Shown piece after piece: positions 50,157 through 59,972 of a stretch of 64,000 bases of DNA. Numbering within the stretch: position 1 is the stretch's first letter; every line of letters starts with the position of its first letter. The notes below the pieces were generated by a model that was not told the DNA's origin, did not search any database, and saw only the letters and a list, made by a program, of their open reading frames with translations. Position numbers and translations under genes: made by a program. The stretch is from Streptomyces sulphureus DSM 40104 (GTDB lineage Bacteria > Actinomycetota > Actinomycetes > Streptomycetales > Streptomycetaceae): positions 105,689 to 169,688 of the forward strand of contig NZ_KB905815.1 in the NCBI RefSeq assembly GCF_000381025.1. Direction: 5' to 3'.

Positions 50157-51518
50157 TCAGATGCGGTAGCGGCGCAGCGACGGCAGCGCGAACGCCAGCG
50201 CCAGCATGAAGACCACCACCAGTACGCCCCCGACGGCCGCAGCCGTGCCGGGCCCGACCGCGGCGCCCGCCGTCCCGTGCACCAGGTCCGCCACCCGCGG
50301 TCCACCGGCGACCACGACCGTGAACGCGCCCTGCATCCGCCCGCGCATCGCGTCCGTCGCCACTGACTGAAGTATCGACTGCCGGAAGACCATCGACACC
50401 ATGTCGGCGACCCCCGCAGCCGCCAGAAAGCCCACGGCCCACCAGAGGTTGGGGCTCCACCCGAACCCGGCCACCGCGGCGCCGAACCCGACCACCGCGA
50501 GGATCACCATCCACCCGTGGGAACGCGCCCGCGAGAACGTCCCGGAGAAGAGCCCGCCGGCGACGGCGCCGATCGGGATCGCGGCGTAGAGGAGTCCCAG
50601 CGCGAGCCCTTCGCCCCACGGCGCGTACGTCGTGGCGGCGAGCTGCGGGAAGAGCGCGCGGGGCATACCGAAGACCATCGCGATGATGTCGGCGACGAAG
50701 GAGAGCAGCAGCACCTGTCGCGCCCCGATGTACCGGAACCCCTCGGAGAGTTCGCGCCAGCCGGCGCGTCTGCGCCGTGGTCTGCTCTCTTCCGGTGCTG
50801 CGTCCTCGTCGGCGTCTAGCGGCGGGAGCGGCGGAAGCCGCCAGACCGCCCACAGAGCGAGGCACAGCGCGAGCGCGTCGATCAGGTAGAGCTCGGCGAG
50901 GCCGATGAGGGGTATCAGCGCACCGGCGAGGAGCGGCCCGACGATCATGCCCGTCTGCGCGACCGTCGAGCCGAGTGCGTTGGCCGCGGGGAGTTCGTCG
51001 CGTGGGACGAGGCGTGCGATGGCTGCGCTGCGTGTCGGGGAGTTGATGCCGAAGAACGCCTGCTGGAGAGCGAGCAGGACCATCAGCACCCACACGGAGT
51101 CCAGGCCGACGAACGCCTGGACCCAGAAGAACGCCGAGGTGACGGCGATGCCTGCGTTGGTCACCAGCATCAGCTTCCGCCGGTCGACGGCGTCCGCGAT
51201 GGCGCCGCCCCAGAGGCCGAAGACGACGAGCGGCACCAGCCCCGCGATGCTGGAGTACCCGACGGCCGCGGAGGAGCCGGTGATGTCGTAGACCTGCTTC
51301 GGGACGGCGACGGCGGTCAGTTGGCTCCCCACCGCGGTCACCGCCGTCGACGACCACAGCCGGCGGAAGGCAGGACGCCGCAGCGGACGCGTGTCCGCGA
51401 CGAAGCGCCGCCACCCCCTCGGCTTCGCCGGTACCGGCTCCGCCTCCGCCGGTTCGGCGGTCTGCTCCTCCGGTCTCTCGTCTCGGCCGGATCGTCCTCC
51501 GGCCCGGACGCCGCCCAC
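50157..51518 (-). CDS. MFS transporter (EntS-like exporter group)
   Basis: A 453-residue twelve-helix major facilitator of the enterobactin-exporter/MFS_3 group. After a charged N-terminal tail comes FRRLWSSTAVTAVGSQLTAVAVPKQVYDITGSSAAVG, then the loop 2-3 motif GGAIADAVDRRKLMLV and FGINSPTRSAAIARLVPRDELPAANAL, features of this group. The substrate is unknown; siderophore or drug efflux is typical. GTG at 51518 is chosen because AAGGGAG sits 5 nt upstream; other in-frame starts at 51533 and 51572 are possible. Confidence 0.9.
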   Translation of the reverse strand: MGGVRAGGRSGRDERPEEQTAEPAEAEPVPAKPRGWRRFVADTRPLRRPAFRRLWSSTAVTAVGSQLTAVAVPKQVYDITGSSAAVGYSSIAGLVPLVVFGLWGGAIADAVDRRKLMLVTNAGIAVTSAFFWVQAFVGLDSVWVLMVLLALQQAFFGINSPTRSAAIARLVPRDELPAANALGSTVAQTGMIVGPLLAGALIPLIGLAELYLIDALALCLALWAVWRLPPLPPLDADEDAAPEESRPRRRRAGWRELSEGFRYIGARQVLLLSFVADIIAMVFGMPRALFPQLAATTYAPWGEGLALGLLYAAIPIGAVAGGLFSGTFSRARSHGWMVILAVVGFGAAVAGFGWSPNLWWAVGFLAAAGVADMVSMVFRQSILQSVATDAMRGRMQGAFTVVVAGGPRVADLVHGTAGAAVGPGTAAAVGGVLVVVFMLALAFALPSLRRYRI

Positions 51519-51944
51519 CGCGGCTCCCTTCACTCGCGTCCGGCCGCCCGCAAGCACGGCGGACGGGCACACGGTCGGGTGCGACGGTGTGCCTCAGCAC
51601 TGTAGTGCGGTTTGGGAGCTGACAGGACGGGTGTCCGCTGGTCGGGCAGCCGTGCTCCGTTCCCCTGCGGCCCGATGCGGCCCTCGACGTGTCCCGGACC
51701 GCACCGGCCGGCGCGTCATGCCACCGGGTTCGCCGTCCGTGGCGCAAACCTTGTCCCGCCGTGGCGAGCACGCGAAGCATGCGGCGCTCTCCCGGTCGCT
51801 CGGCAACGGCACGCATGTGGCGGATGGTTGGGCAGGTGTTCTTGTCGACTTCTCTCCTTTGTCTGGTGCAGATCTCGCCTCCTTGGGACCCTGTGCCGCG
51901 TTGTCCGTGGAAATACGGATGTAGCTCACGTTCTAGGAGGGACG
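51519..51944. other. 426-bp divergent intergenic region
   Basis: Open frames here have no support. The region must hold promoters for the MFS gene and the large secreted phosphodiesterase. I see the strong AGGAGGG ribosome site of the latter (51935-51941) but no clear promoter. Confidence 0.5.
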
Positions 51945-54900
51945 TTGAGGCGAACAGGCACATACAGACGACGCGCTGTACGGCCGCTGCTCTCGGCAGC
52001 GGCCGTTTGCGCGTTGGGGGCGGGGTTGACGCCGCCCGCGTCGGCGGAGTCGCCGGCGGCTCCTGCGGCCGCCACCGAGAAGGCCCCTGCCGGCTCCGAC
52101 CGCGGGATGGAGCTGGCGCGGCAGACCCGACCGGTCGCTCCGGGCGCCGAGTTGACGTCGTTCGAACGGTTGGAGCCCGACAAGTGGCTGCGAGCCGACG
52201 CCCTCAGCGTCGACCTCGGCGGCGGCACGCAGGCCGACTACCTCTCCTCGGGGAAGGTCTCCGAGCGCCGGCCGGTGAGCGAACTCGCCGAAGCCCACGA
52301 CCCGGGCCCGGACCGCAGGACCGTCGCCGCCTTCAACGCGGACTTCTTCGACATCGACGAGACGGGCGCCCCGCTCGGCCCGGGCACCGAGAACGGCGAG
52401 CCGACGCACTCCCCCGATCCCGGCAACTCGGAGGCCGTCGCCATCGGCCCGGACGCCGCAGGCAAGGTGCTCGACCTCTATTTCGAGGGGAAGCTGACGC
52501 TCCCCTCCGGCGAGGAGAAGCTCGACGGCTACAACGCGGCGAACGTCCCGGCGGACGGCGTCGCGCTCTACAACTCCCGTTGGGGCAAGGCCGATCGCGC
52601 CCTCACCGTGGAGGCGCGCGACGAGGTCGCCGAGGTCGAGGTGCGGGGCGGCCGGGTCGTCGCCGTCCGGGACGCCCCGGGGGACGCGCCGGTCCCCCGG
52701 GGCGCGACGGTGCTGCTCGGGCGGGGTGTCGGCGCCAAGAAGCTCGCCGGACTGAGCCGGGGTGACCGCGTCGCGACCGAGTACCACGTGCGCACGGCGG
52801 GAGGAGGCCCGGTGCCCAGGACCGCCGTCGGCGGGCGCGGGGTGCTCGTCGCCGACGGTGTGGCGCAGGACTGGGACGGCAAGCCCAACAACGCCGCGGC
52901 GCCGCGGACGGCGGTGGGCTTCTCCAGGGACGGTCAGACGATGCACGTTCTGACGGTCGACGGACGGCAGGCCGCATCCGGCGGAACCACGCTCACCGAG
53001 CTGGCGCGGATGATGAAGAAGCTCGGCGCCTACAACGCGCTCAACCTCGACGGCGGCGGCTCTTCGACGCTTCTCGCCCGCCAACCCGGCCAGGAGCACC
53101 CGCAATTGGAGAACTCCCCCTCGGACGGCGAAGAACGCGAGGTGCCGAACGGCCTCGCGCTCACCGCCCCGGCGGGCAGCGGGCACCTCAAGGGCTTCTG
53201 GGTGGACACGGCGACCGACCCGGACAAGGCGCCGACCGCCGACCCGATGCCGTCCGGCCATCCGGAGCGCGTCTTCCCCGGCCTCACGCGGCAGTTGCGC
53301 GCGGACGGCTACGACGAGACCTACGGCCCCGCTGACGGCCGCCCGAGCTGGCGCAGCTCGAAGCCGGGCGTCGGGGAGGTTTCCGGGGCCGGGGTGTTCA
53401 CGGCGGCCAGAAGCGGAACAGCGGAGGTGAGCGCGCGCAGAGGGAGCGCCGACGGTGCCCGGGACCTCACCGTGATAGGCGACCTCGACCGGGTGGCGCC
53501 GACCCGGGAGCGAGTGGGGCTCGCGGACGCGGAGGCCGAGGCCGAGTTCGGCGTCGTCGGCTTCGACGCGCAGGGGACGAGCGCACCCGTCGAGCCCGCC
53601 GACGTCGCACTCTCCTACGACACCTCGCTCTTCGAGATCACCGAGGGCGAGGGTGAGGAGCACGGCGTCTTCACCGTGCGGGCGAAGCCGGGCCACGAGG
53701 ACGCGTCCGACACGGTCACCGTCGAAGTACAGGGCGTCACAGCAGAGTTGGCGGTCACGGTCGGCCTCCGCGACCAGGACGTCGCCGACTTCGAGGACGC
53801 CGACGACTGGACCTTCGACGCCGCCCGCGCCTCCGGCGCGGCGAAGGCGACCCCCGACGGGCACACCGGCCAAGGGCTCCGACTGACGTACGACTTCACC
53901 CAGTCGACGGCCACGCGCGCCGCGTACCTCTCCCCGCCCCAGCCCGTGCGCGTCGGGGGGCAGCCCCAGTCCTTCGGGGTCTGGATCAAGGGCGACGGCC
54001 ACGGTGCCTGGCCCTCACTGGAGTTGACGGACGCGGCAGGCGCGAGCCAAGTGCTGCGCGGCGACCACGTCGACTGGGAGGGCTGGCGGCACCTCACCCT
54101 GCCGGTCCCCGAGGGCGCCGCCTATCCGTTGACGGTGAAGCGGTTCTACCTCGCGGAGACACGGCCGGGCGAACAGTACAAGGGCGATGTCGTCGTCGAC
54201 GGCCTGACGGCGCAGACCCCGCCGGACGTCGAACTCCCGTCGGCGGCGCGGCCGCAGGACCCGCTCATCTCCACTGCGGCGGACGTCGAAGGGCGCGACT
54301 GGCGGTTCGCCGTCCTCTCCGACGCACAGTTCGTGGCGCGGGAGCCCGACGGAGAGAACGCCGAGCAGGCCCGGCGGACGCTGCGTGAAGTGAAGGCGGC
54401 CGCGCCCGACTTCGTCGTCGTCAACGGGGACTTCGTCGACGAGGGGTCTCCCGAGGACCTGGCCTACGCGCACCGGATGCTCGACGAGGAGCTGGGCAAC
54501 GAGGTGAAGTGGTACTACGTGCCGGGCAACCACGAGGTGATGGGCGGCGAGATCGACAACTTCGTGGAGGAGTTCGGCCCGGCGAGACGCACCTTCGATC
54601 ACAAGGGCACCCGGTTCGTCACGCTCGACACCTCCTCGCTGACGCTGCGCGGCGGCGGGTACAGCCAATTCACCGAGCTGAGGCGGCAGTTGGACGCGGC
54701 AGCAAAAGACCCTTCCGTCCGGTCGGTCGCCGTGATCCAGCACGTGCCGCCGCGCGATCCGATGCCGCAGGCGGCGAGTCAACTCACCGACCGGAGGGAG
54801 GCGCAGCTCCTGGAGGACTGGCTCTCCGAGTTCCGCGAGCGCAGCGGGAAGGGTGCCGCGTTCGTCGGCGGCCATGTGGGCGCGTTCGACGCCTCGCGCG

Positions 54901-55361
54901 TCGACGGGGTGCCGTACCTGGTCAACGGCAATTCGGGGAAGGGACCCGCTGCCCGTCCTGAGCAGGGCGGCTTCACCGGGTGGTCGCTGCTGGGTGTCGA
55001 CCGCCGTGCGCCGGGCGGCGACTGGATCTCCGTGCAGACGCGGGCGCACGTCGACGACCTCCGGTTGCGTGCACCGGAGCGGCTAGCCGTCGGCGATGCG
55101 GGCGAGGCGTCGGCGACCGTCGTGCAGGGCGAGGGCGGCTCCGCGCGGAAGGTGCCGGTGGACTGGCCGGTCAGCGCCGACTGGCGGGGCTCGCGCGGGG
55201 TCTGCGTCGACAAGGACGCGCGACCCGGCGGCCCCCCGGCGCGCTGCACGGTGGGGCTCGACTCCGCGACCGGGGAGCTGCGGGGCCTGCGTCCGGGGAC
55301 GGTGACGCTCTCCGTCACGGTCAACGGCGAACGTGCCGCGCAGCGGCTGAAGGTGGGGTGA
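51945..55361 (+). CDS. secreted phosphodiester glycosidase / metallophosphoesterase fusion
   Basis: A 1138-residue secreted protein. The signal peptide (LRRTGTYRRRAVRPLLS, then a hydrophobic stretch ending PPASA) is followed by a phosphodiester glycosidase (NAGPA/DUF2233-like) domain at about residues 60-400, with AAFNADFFDIDETGAP and ALNLDGGGSSTLL. A Big-type beta domain (about 450-600) and a carbohydrate-binding-like beta-sandwich (about 610-760) come next. A calcineurin-like phosphoesterase follows with FAVLSDAQF, VVVNGDFVDEG, VPGNHEVMGG and IQHVPPRDP, then a final Big-like domain. TTG at 51945 is the only start with a ribosome site. It probably trims phosphodiester-linked sugars or teichoic-type polymers outside the cell. 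Confidence 0.88.
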   Translation: MRRTGTYRRRAVRPLLSAAAVCALGAGLTPPASAESPAAPAAATEKAPAGSDRGMELARQTRPVAPGAELTSFERLEPDKWLRADALSVDLGGGTQADYLSSGKVSERRPVSELAEAHDPGPDRRTVAAFNADFFDIDETGAPLGPGTENGEPTHSPDPGNSEAVAIGPDAAGKVLDLYFEGKLTLPSGEEKLDGYNAANVPADGVALYNSRWGKADRALTVEARDEVAEVEVRGGRVVAVRDAPGDAPVPRGATVLLGRGVGAKKLAGLSRGDRVATEYHVRTAGGGPVPRTAVGGRGVLVADGVAQDWDGKPNNAAAPRTAVGFSRDGQTMHVLTVDGRQAASGGTTLTELARMMKKLGAYNALNLDGGGSSTLLARQPGQEHPQLENSPSDGEEREVPNGLALTAPAGSGHLKGFWVDTATDPDKAPTADPMPSGHPERVFPGLTRQLRADGYDETYGPADGRPSWRSSKPGVGEVSGAGVFTAARSGTAEVSARRGSADGARDLTVIGDLDRVAPTRERVGLADAEAEAEFGVVGFDAQGTSAPVEPADVALSYDTSLFEITEGEGEEHGVFTVRAKPGHEDASDTVTVEVQGVTAELAVTVGLRDQDVADFEDADDWTFDAARASGAAKATPDGHTGQGLRLTYDFTQSTATRAAYLSPPQPVRVGGQPQSFGVWIKGDGHGAWPSLELTDAAGASQVLRGDHVDWEGWRHLTLPVPEGAAYPLTVKRFYLAETRPGEQYKGDVVVDGLTAQTPPDVELPSAARPQDPLISTAADVEGRDWRFAVLSDAQFVAREPDGENAEQARRTLREVKAAAPDFVVVNGDFVDEGSPEDLAYAHRMLDEELGNEVKWYYVPGNHEVMGGEIDNFVEEFGPARRTFDHKGTRFVTLDTSSLTLRGGGYSQFTELRRQLDAAAKDPSVRSVAVIQHVPPRDPMPQAASQLTDRREAQLLEDWLSEFRERSGKGAAFVGGHVGAFDASRVDGVPYLVNGNSGKGPAARPEQGGFTGWSLLGVDRRAPGGDWISVQTRAHVDDLRLRAPERLAVGDAGEASATVVQGEGGSARKVPVDWPVSADWRGSRGVCVDKDARPGGPPARCTVGLDSATGELRGLRPGTVTLSVTVNGERAAQRLKVG

Positions 55362-55390
55362 ACACCGTCGTCGTGTGACCGGCCGAGGAC

Positions 55391-55420
55391 CGGGGTGCCG
55401 GACGGAGGTCCGGCACCCCG
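55391..55420. terminator. bidirectional terminator after secreted phosphodiesterase
   Basis: A perfect 13-bp stem (CGGGGTGCCGGAC and complement) with a GGAG tetraloop between convergent genes. Confidence 0.85.
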
Positions 55421-55429
55421 GGAGCGCCG

Positions 55430-56410
55430 TCAGCGGTCGGCCTTCTTTTGCTCCTGCGCCTCCCGGGAAGCCCTGCGGGACGCGTGGAGGGAGGTGATCG
55501 TCGTGACCACGAGGACGCCGCAGATCACCGAGAGCGACACGGGGATGCTGATCTCCGGGACGTGGACGCCGTACTCGTGGAGGGCGTGCAGCAGGAGCTT
55601 GACGCCGATGAAGCCCAGGATCACCGAGAGCCCGTAGGAGAGGTGGACCAGCTTCCGCAGCAGGCCGCCCAGGAGGAAGTAGAGCTGGCGCAGGCCCATG
55701 AGCGCGAAGGCGTTGGCGGTGAAGACGATGTACGGGTCCTGGGTGAGGCCGAAGATGGCGGGGATCGAGTCGAAGGCGAAGAGGATGTCGGTCGAGCCGA
55801 TCGCGAGCATCACGAGGAGCATCGGCGTCATGAGGCGGCGGCCGTTCTCCACCACGAAGAGCTTGGTGCCGTGGTACTGGTCCGTGGAGGGGAAACGCCG
55901 CTCCACCAGCTTCATGAAGCGGCTCTCCTCGTACTCCTCTTCCTGCTCGTCCTGCGCGGCCTCGCGGATCAGCTTGACGGCCGTCCAGATCAGGAAGGCG
56001 CCGAAGAGGAAGAAGACCCAGGAGAAGGTCGAGATCACCGCTGCGCCCGCGGCGATGAAGGCGGCGCGGAGGACGAGGGCGATGAGCACGCCCACCATCA
56101 GCACGCGCTGCTGGTAGATGGAGGGCACCGAGAACTTCGCCATGATCAGGATGAAGACGAAGAGGTTGTCGACGCTGAGCGACTTCTCCGTGATGAAACC
56201 GGCGAAGAACTCGCCCGAGGGCGTCGGCCCCGCGAAGAACCACAGCCCGAGGCCGAAGAGCCCGGCGAGGGCGACCCAGACGACCGTCCAGGTGCCGGCT
56301 TCCTTGAGGGAGACCTCGTGCGGTTTTCGGCCTCCGACGAAGAAGTCGACGGCGATCAGGGCGCAGAGACCTGCGATGGTCAGCGCCCATGTGGCGATGG
56401 AGATGTCCAT
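55430..56410 (-). CDS. TerC family integral membrane protein
   Basis: A 326-residue polytopic membrane protein of the TerC/Alx family. Signature elements are the acidic membrane motifs EKSLSVDNLFVFILIMAKF and LAIGSTDILFAFDSIPAIFGLTQDPYIVFTANAFALMGLRQLYFLL. Family members take part in manganese export or metal homeostasis and metalation of exported proteins. ATG 56410 has GGAAGG 7-8 nt upstream. An RNA matching the yybP-ykoY manganese riboswitch lies 34 nt before it, supporting a manganese-related role rather than tellurium resistance alone. Confidence 0.94.
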   Translation of the reverse strand: MDISIATWALTIAGLCALIAVDFFVGGRKPHEVSLKEAGTWTVVWVALAGLFGLGLWFFAGPTPSGEFFAGFITEKSLSVDNLFVFILIMAKFSVPSIYQQRVLMVGVLIALVLRAAFIAAGAAVISTFSWVFFLFGAFLIWTAVKLIREAAQDEQEEEYEESRFMKLVERRFPSTDQYHGTKLFVVENGRRLMTPMLLVMLAIGSTDILFAFDSIPAIFGLTQDPYIVFTANAFALMGLRQLYFLLGGLLRKLVHLSYGLSVILGFIGVKLLLHALHEYGVHVPEISIPVSLSVICGVLVVTTITSLHASRRASREAQEQKKADR

Positions 56411-56831
56411 CCGTACACCTTCCGGCTTGCGAACACGCATCGACCGGAGGTCTCTTCCGCCCGCGGCTCGCGCCGGGACCGGCGCTCCGGGTCCGGGCTC
56501 TGGCCGGCCGTACTGACGGAGTCACCGCGTCCGGGAATACTCCCCTCCGCTCAAGGGAGAGTAAAGCAACCCCAAATGAAGTTAAAGTGAACTGGTCAGC
56601 GGCGCGCCCTGAGAGCGACGAGCGGTGACCGCAGCGGCTCTGCGCTGCGGTGAGCGGCCCGACGAGGAGCGCGCAGGCGAGGGCAGGGACGCCCGTGCGT
56701 GCGGCGGCAGTTCACCTGGAATTCACCCTGTGGGCCGACCGCGTACGGACGCCGGGGGCGGCCGGCCCTTCCATTCCCGACCGGCACGCGCCCCGCGCCC
56801 CTGGCTGCGGAACGCGGGGGCGCGAGCGAGG
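56411..56831 (-). other. 421-bp region between terD and terC
   Basis: It holds the riboswitch leader of terC (56444-56550) and an unusually A/T-rich stretch at 56551-56595 that probably carries its promoter (TTTACT at 56560-56565). An 8-bp hairpin at 56629-56650 may end terD transcription. No gene seen. Confidence 0.6.
56444..56550 (-). ncRNA. yybP-ykoY manganese riboswitch upstream of terC
   Basis: On the minus strand the leader has the conserved 5' box GGAGGGGAGTATTCCCGG, the internal CCGTCAGTACGG element and the 3' box GGAAGAGACCTCCGG. The ends pair as P1 (CGGAGG with CCTCCG). These match the yybP-ykoY class, which binds Mn2+ and turns on exporters such as TerC/Alx/MntP. The 3' end lies about 34 nt before the terC ATG. 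No clear terminator follows, so control may be translational. Confidence 0.85.
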
Positions 56832-57407
56832 TTACAGGTAAGGCTGGATCGCGGGCATCAGGTCCTGGAAGGTGCGGCCGTTGCTGTGGGCGCCGAGCGC
56901 CGTCATCTGCCAACCCCCGTCCTGGCGGTGGACCTTGGCCATGATCTGCGCGGTGTAGTCGCCGCCGCCCGTGAGGGTGTAGCGGGCCAGCTCCTGGCCG
57001 TTGGTCTCGTCGACGAGGCGGCAGAACGCGTTCTCGACCTCGGCGAAAGTCTGGCCCGTGAAGGAGTTCACGGTGAAGACGATCTGGTCGATGTGCGCCG
57101 GCACCCGCGAGAGATCGACCAGGATCGACTCGTCGTCCTCGTCGTCCCCCGCGCCGCCGACGAGATTGTCGCCCGTGTGCTTCACCGAGCCGTCGTCGCT
57201 GACCAGGTGGCGGAAGAAGACGACGTCCTTGGGCTCGCCCGAGGCGAAGAGCACCGCCGAGGCGTCGAGATCGATCTCCTTGGGCTTGCGGAAGAGCCCG
57301 CGCCGCGGCGCCGCCTTCCAACCGAGGCCCATACGCACCGACGTCAGGGTGCCCCCGCCCCGCTTCTCCAGGCTCACGGCCTGACCCTTGGACAAGTTGA
57401 CCGACAC
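56832..57407 (-). CDS. TerD family protein
   Basis: A 191-residue calcium-binding TerD/stress-protein family member. Motifs are VNLSKGQAVSLEK at the start, VRMGLGWKAA, DLDASAVLFAS, HTGDNLVGGAGDDEDDESILVDL (the acidic Ca-binding loop), and VVFTVNSFTGQTFAEVENAFCRLVD. It is soluble with no signal. In Streptomyces, TerD-like proteins affect development and stress tolerance. GTG 57407 has AGAGGGGAC about 6 nt upstream. It lies upstream of terC on the same strand but terC has its own leader. Confidence 0.95.
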   Translation of the reverse strand: MSVNLSKGQAVSLEKRGGGTLTSVRMGLGWKAAPRRGLFRKPKEIDLDASAVLFASGEPKDVVFFRHLVSDDGSVKHTGDNLVGGAGDDEDDESILVDLSRVPAHIDQIVFTVNSFTGQTFAEVENAFCRLVDETNGQELARYTLTGGGDYTAQIMAKVHRQDGGWQMTALGAHSNGRTFQDLMPAIQPYL

Positions 57408-57618
57408 GTGCGTCCCCTCTCGACATAGCTGGCTGCCGCCGGGCTTCCGGCGACGGTCATGTCCCGCACCCTACGGGCGTGTGCACGCGCACCCAACGGG
57501 CTGTCGGTGCTCCGTGGCCTTCCCGCAACACTCGCACCGCCCGTCCGCGCTCCGGCAGTCGGACGCGGCGATGCTCCAATACGCAAGCACACAGAACGAC
57601 TTGAGCGCGCCGTGCTCC

Positions 57619-59769
57619 CTACTTCAGGCCGACCTCCTGCATCTGCCGGAGCTCCTTCTTCATCTCGGAGACCTCGTCCCGCAGCCTCGCCGCCACCTCG
57701 AACTGAAGCTCTGCGGCCGCGGCCCGCATCTGCTCGGTGAGCTGCTCGATCGACTCCGCGAGTTCGGCTGCGGGGCGGTCGGTGAGCTCCTCGGCCCCCT
57801 TGCCCCTTTTCTTCGCCGGTGCCGGCGCCTTCCCCTTCTTCGCCTTGCCGCCCGCCTGTTCGGCCTGCTGGCCGCCCTTGGCCGGCTTGCCCGTCGTCTG
57901 GCGGTACCCGCTGCCGAGGAGTTCGGTGGTGTCGACGTCCTCGCGTGCGATGTCCGCGACGATGTCGCCGATCTTCTTGCGGAGCGGCTCCGGGTCGATG
58001 CCGTGCTCCTCGTTGTAGGCGATCTGCTTCTCTCGGCGGCGGTTGGTCTCCTCGATCGCCTGCTGCATCGACGGCGTGACGCGGTCCGCGTACATGTGGA
58101 CCTGACCCGAGACGTTCCGGGCCGCGCGGCCGATCGTCTGGATCAGGGTGGTACCGGAGCGCAGGAAGCCCTCCTTGTCCGCGTCGAGGATCGCGACGAG
58201 CGAGACCTCCGGGAGGTCGAGGCCCTCACGGAGGAGGTTGATGCCCACGAGGACGTCGAAGTCCCCCGAGCGCAGCTCTCTCAGCAGTTCGACGCGGCGG
58301 AGCGTGTCGACGTCGCTGTGGAGATAGCGGACCTGGATGCCGAGTTCGATGAAGTAGTCGGTGAGGTCCTCGGCCATCTTCTTGGTGAGGGTGGTGACGA
58401 GGATGCGCTCGTCCTGCTCGACGCGGGTGCGGATCTCGTGGACCAGGTCGTCGATCTGGCCCTCGGTCGGCTTGACGACGACCTGCGGGTCGACGAGGCC
58501 GGTGGGGCGGATGACCTGCTCGACGTAGCCGTCGGAGCGGGAGAGCTCATATTCCCCCGGGGTGGCCGAGAGGTAGACGGTCTGACCGATCCGCTCGGTG
58601 AACTCCTCCCATTTCAAGGGGCGGTTGTCCATCGCCGAGGGGAGGCGGAAGCCGTGGTCGATCAGCGTGCGCTTGCGGGCGGCGTCGCCCTCGAACATCG
58701 CGCCGATCTGGGGGACGGTCTGGTGGGACTCGTCGATGACGAGGAGGAAGTCCTCGGGGAAGTAGTCGAGGAGGGTGTGCGGGGCGGAGCCCGGGTCGCG
58801 GCCGTCGATGTGGCGGGAGTAGTTCTCGATGCCCGAGCAGGTGCCGACCTGGCGCATCATCTCGATGTCGTAGCTTGTGCGCATCCGCAGGCGCTGCGCC
58901 TCCAGCAGCTTGTTCTGCTTCTCCAGCCCCGTGAGGTGCTCCTCCAGCTCGGCCTCGATGCCGGTGATCGCCCGCTCCATGCGCTCGGGGCCCGCGACGT
59001 AGTGCGAGGCGGGGAAGATGTAGAGCTCGTCGTCGTCCGAGATGACCTCTCCGGTGATGGGGTGGAGGGTCGAGAGCGCCTCGATCTCGTCCCCGAAGAG
59101 CTCGATGCGGACGGCGAGCTCCTCGTAGACGGGGAAGACCTCGACGGTGTCGCCCCTGACCCGGAAGGTGCCGCGGGTGAAGGAGACGTCGTTGCGGGCG
59201 TACTGGATCTCGACGAGGCGGCGGAGGAGGCCGTCGCGGTCGATCTCCTCGCCCACCTTCAGCGGGACCATGCGATCGACGTACTCCTGCGGGGTGCCCA
59301 GACCGTAGATGCAGGAGACGGAGGAGACCACGACGACGTCCCGCCGGGTGAGGAGCGAGTTGGTCGCACTGTGGCGGAGGCGCTCCACCTCCTCGTTGAT
59401 CGAGGAGTCCTTCTCGATGTAGGTGTCCGTCTGCGGGACGTACGCCTCCGGCTGGTAGTAGTCGTAATAGGAGACGAAGTACTCGACGGCGTTGTTCGGC
59501 AGAAGCTCGCGGAACTCGTTGGCGAGCTGGGCCGCGAGGGTCTTGTTCGGCGCCATGACGAGGGTCGGACGCTGGAGCTGCTCGATCATCCAGGCCGTGG
59601 TGGCGGACTTGCCCGTGCCGGTGGCCCCGAGCAGCACGACGTCCTTCTCACCGCCGTTGACCCGCTGCGACAGCTCGGCGATGGCCGTGGGCTGGTCGCC
59701 GCTGGGCTGATAGGGGCTGACGACCTCGAAGGGCGCCACCTTGCGTTCGATCTCTGTCTTGGGCCGCAT
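57619..59769 (-). CDS. uvrB: excinuclease ABC subunit B
   Basis: A 716-residue helicase-like subunit of nucleotide excision repair. It shows Walker [18 protein letters not shown], the beta-hairpin region [44 protein letters not shown]-like DESHQTVPQ and a helicase C domain ([36 protein letters not shown]). The C-terminal UVR motif [28 protein letters not shown] binds UvrC. A low-complexity Lys/Ala/Pro linker precedes the UVR motif. ATG 59769 is 7 nt after a -10 box with a perfect damage-type promoter element. Confidence 0.97.
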   Translation of the reverse strand: MRPKTEIERKVAPFEVVSPYQPSGDQPTAIAELSQRVNGGEKDVVLLGATGTGKSATTAWMIEQLQRPTLVMAPNKTLAAQLANEFRELLPNNAVEYFVSYYDYYQPEAYVPQTDTYIEKDSSINEEVERLRHSATNSLLTRRDVVVVSSVSCIYGLGTPQEYVDRMVPLKVGEEIDRDGLLRRLVEIQYARNDVSFTRGTFRVRGDTVEVFPVYEELAVRIELFGDEIEALSTLHPITGEVISDDDELYIFPASHYVAGPERMERAITGIEAELEEHLTGLEKQNKLLEAQRLRMRTSYDIEMMRQVGTCSGIENYSRHIDGRDPGSAPHTLLDYFPEDFLLVIDESHQTVPQIGAMFEGDAARKRTLIDHGFRLPSAMDNRPLKWEEFTERIGQTVYLSATPGEYELSRSDGYVEQVIRPTGLVDPQVVVKPTEGQIDDLVHEIRTRVEQDERILVTTLTKKMAEDLTDYFIELGIQVRYLHSDVDTLRRVELLRELRSGDFDVLVGINLLREGLDLPEVSLVAILDADKEGFLRSGTTLIQTIGRAARNVSGQVHMYADRVTPSMQQAIEETNRRREKQIAYNEEHGIDPEPLRKKIGDIVADIAREDVDTTELLGSGYRQTTGKPAKGGQQAEQAGGKAKKGKAPAPAKKRGKGAEELTDRPAAELAESIEQLTEQMRAAAAELQFEVAARLRDEVSEMKKELRQMQEVGLK

Positions 59770-59776
59770 GTCCCCC

Positions 59777-59799
59777 ACGGTACGGCTCCGCACTGACAA
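59777..59799 (-). promoter_or_regulatory. DNA-damage type (PafBC/RecA-NDp-like) promoter of uvrB
   Basis: On the minus strand TTGTCAGTG (9 of 9 match to TTGTCRGTG), 8 nt, TACCGT, then 7 nt to the uvrB ATG. This is the best of four such sites in the window. Confidence 0.75.
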
Positions 59800-59972
59800 C
59801 CGGGCGTGCGCGAGTCAGGGCCCGACCGGCGAGAAGGTGTCGGGGGTGCATAAACTGATCTGTACCGATACGGCGACTTCACCTCACCTTTGCCTCATTC
59901 ACGCTTTCTTGTACTGATCATCGGGAACGCTGCCTGCGCAATCCGTGACAGCACAGATGCGAGGAGTCCCGA

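Noticed and set aside
59877..59903. PHO-box-like TTCACC repeats upstream of the GlpQ-like gene
   Set aside because: TTCACC and TTCACG are 20 nt apart and the intermediate unit matches poorly; real Streptomyces PHO boxes use 11-nt repeats of GTTCACC.
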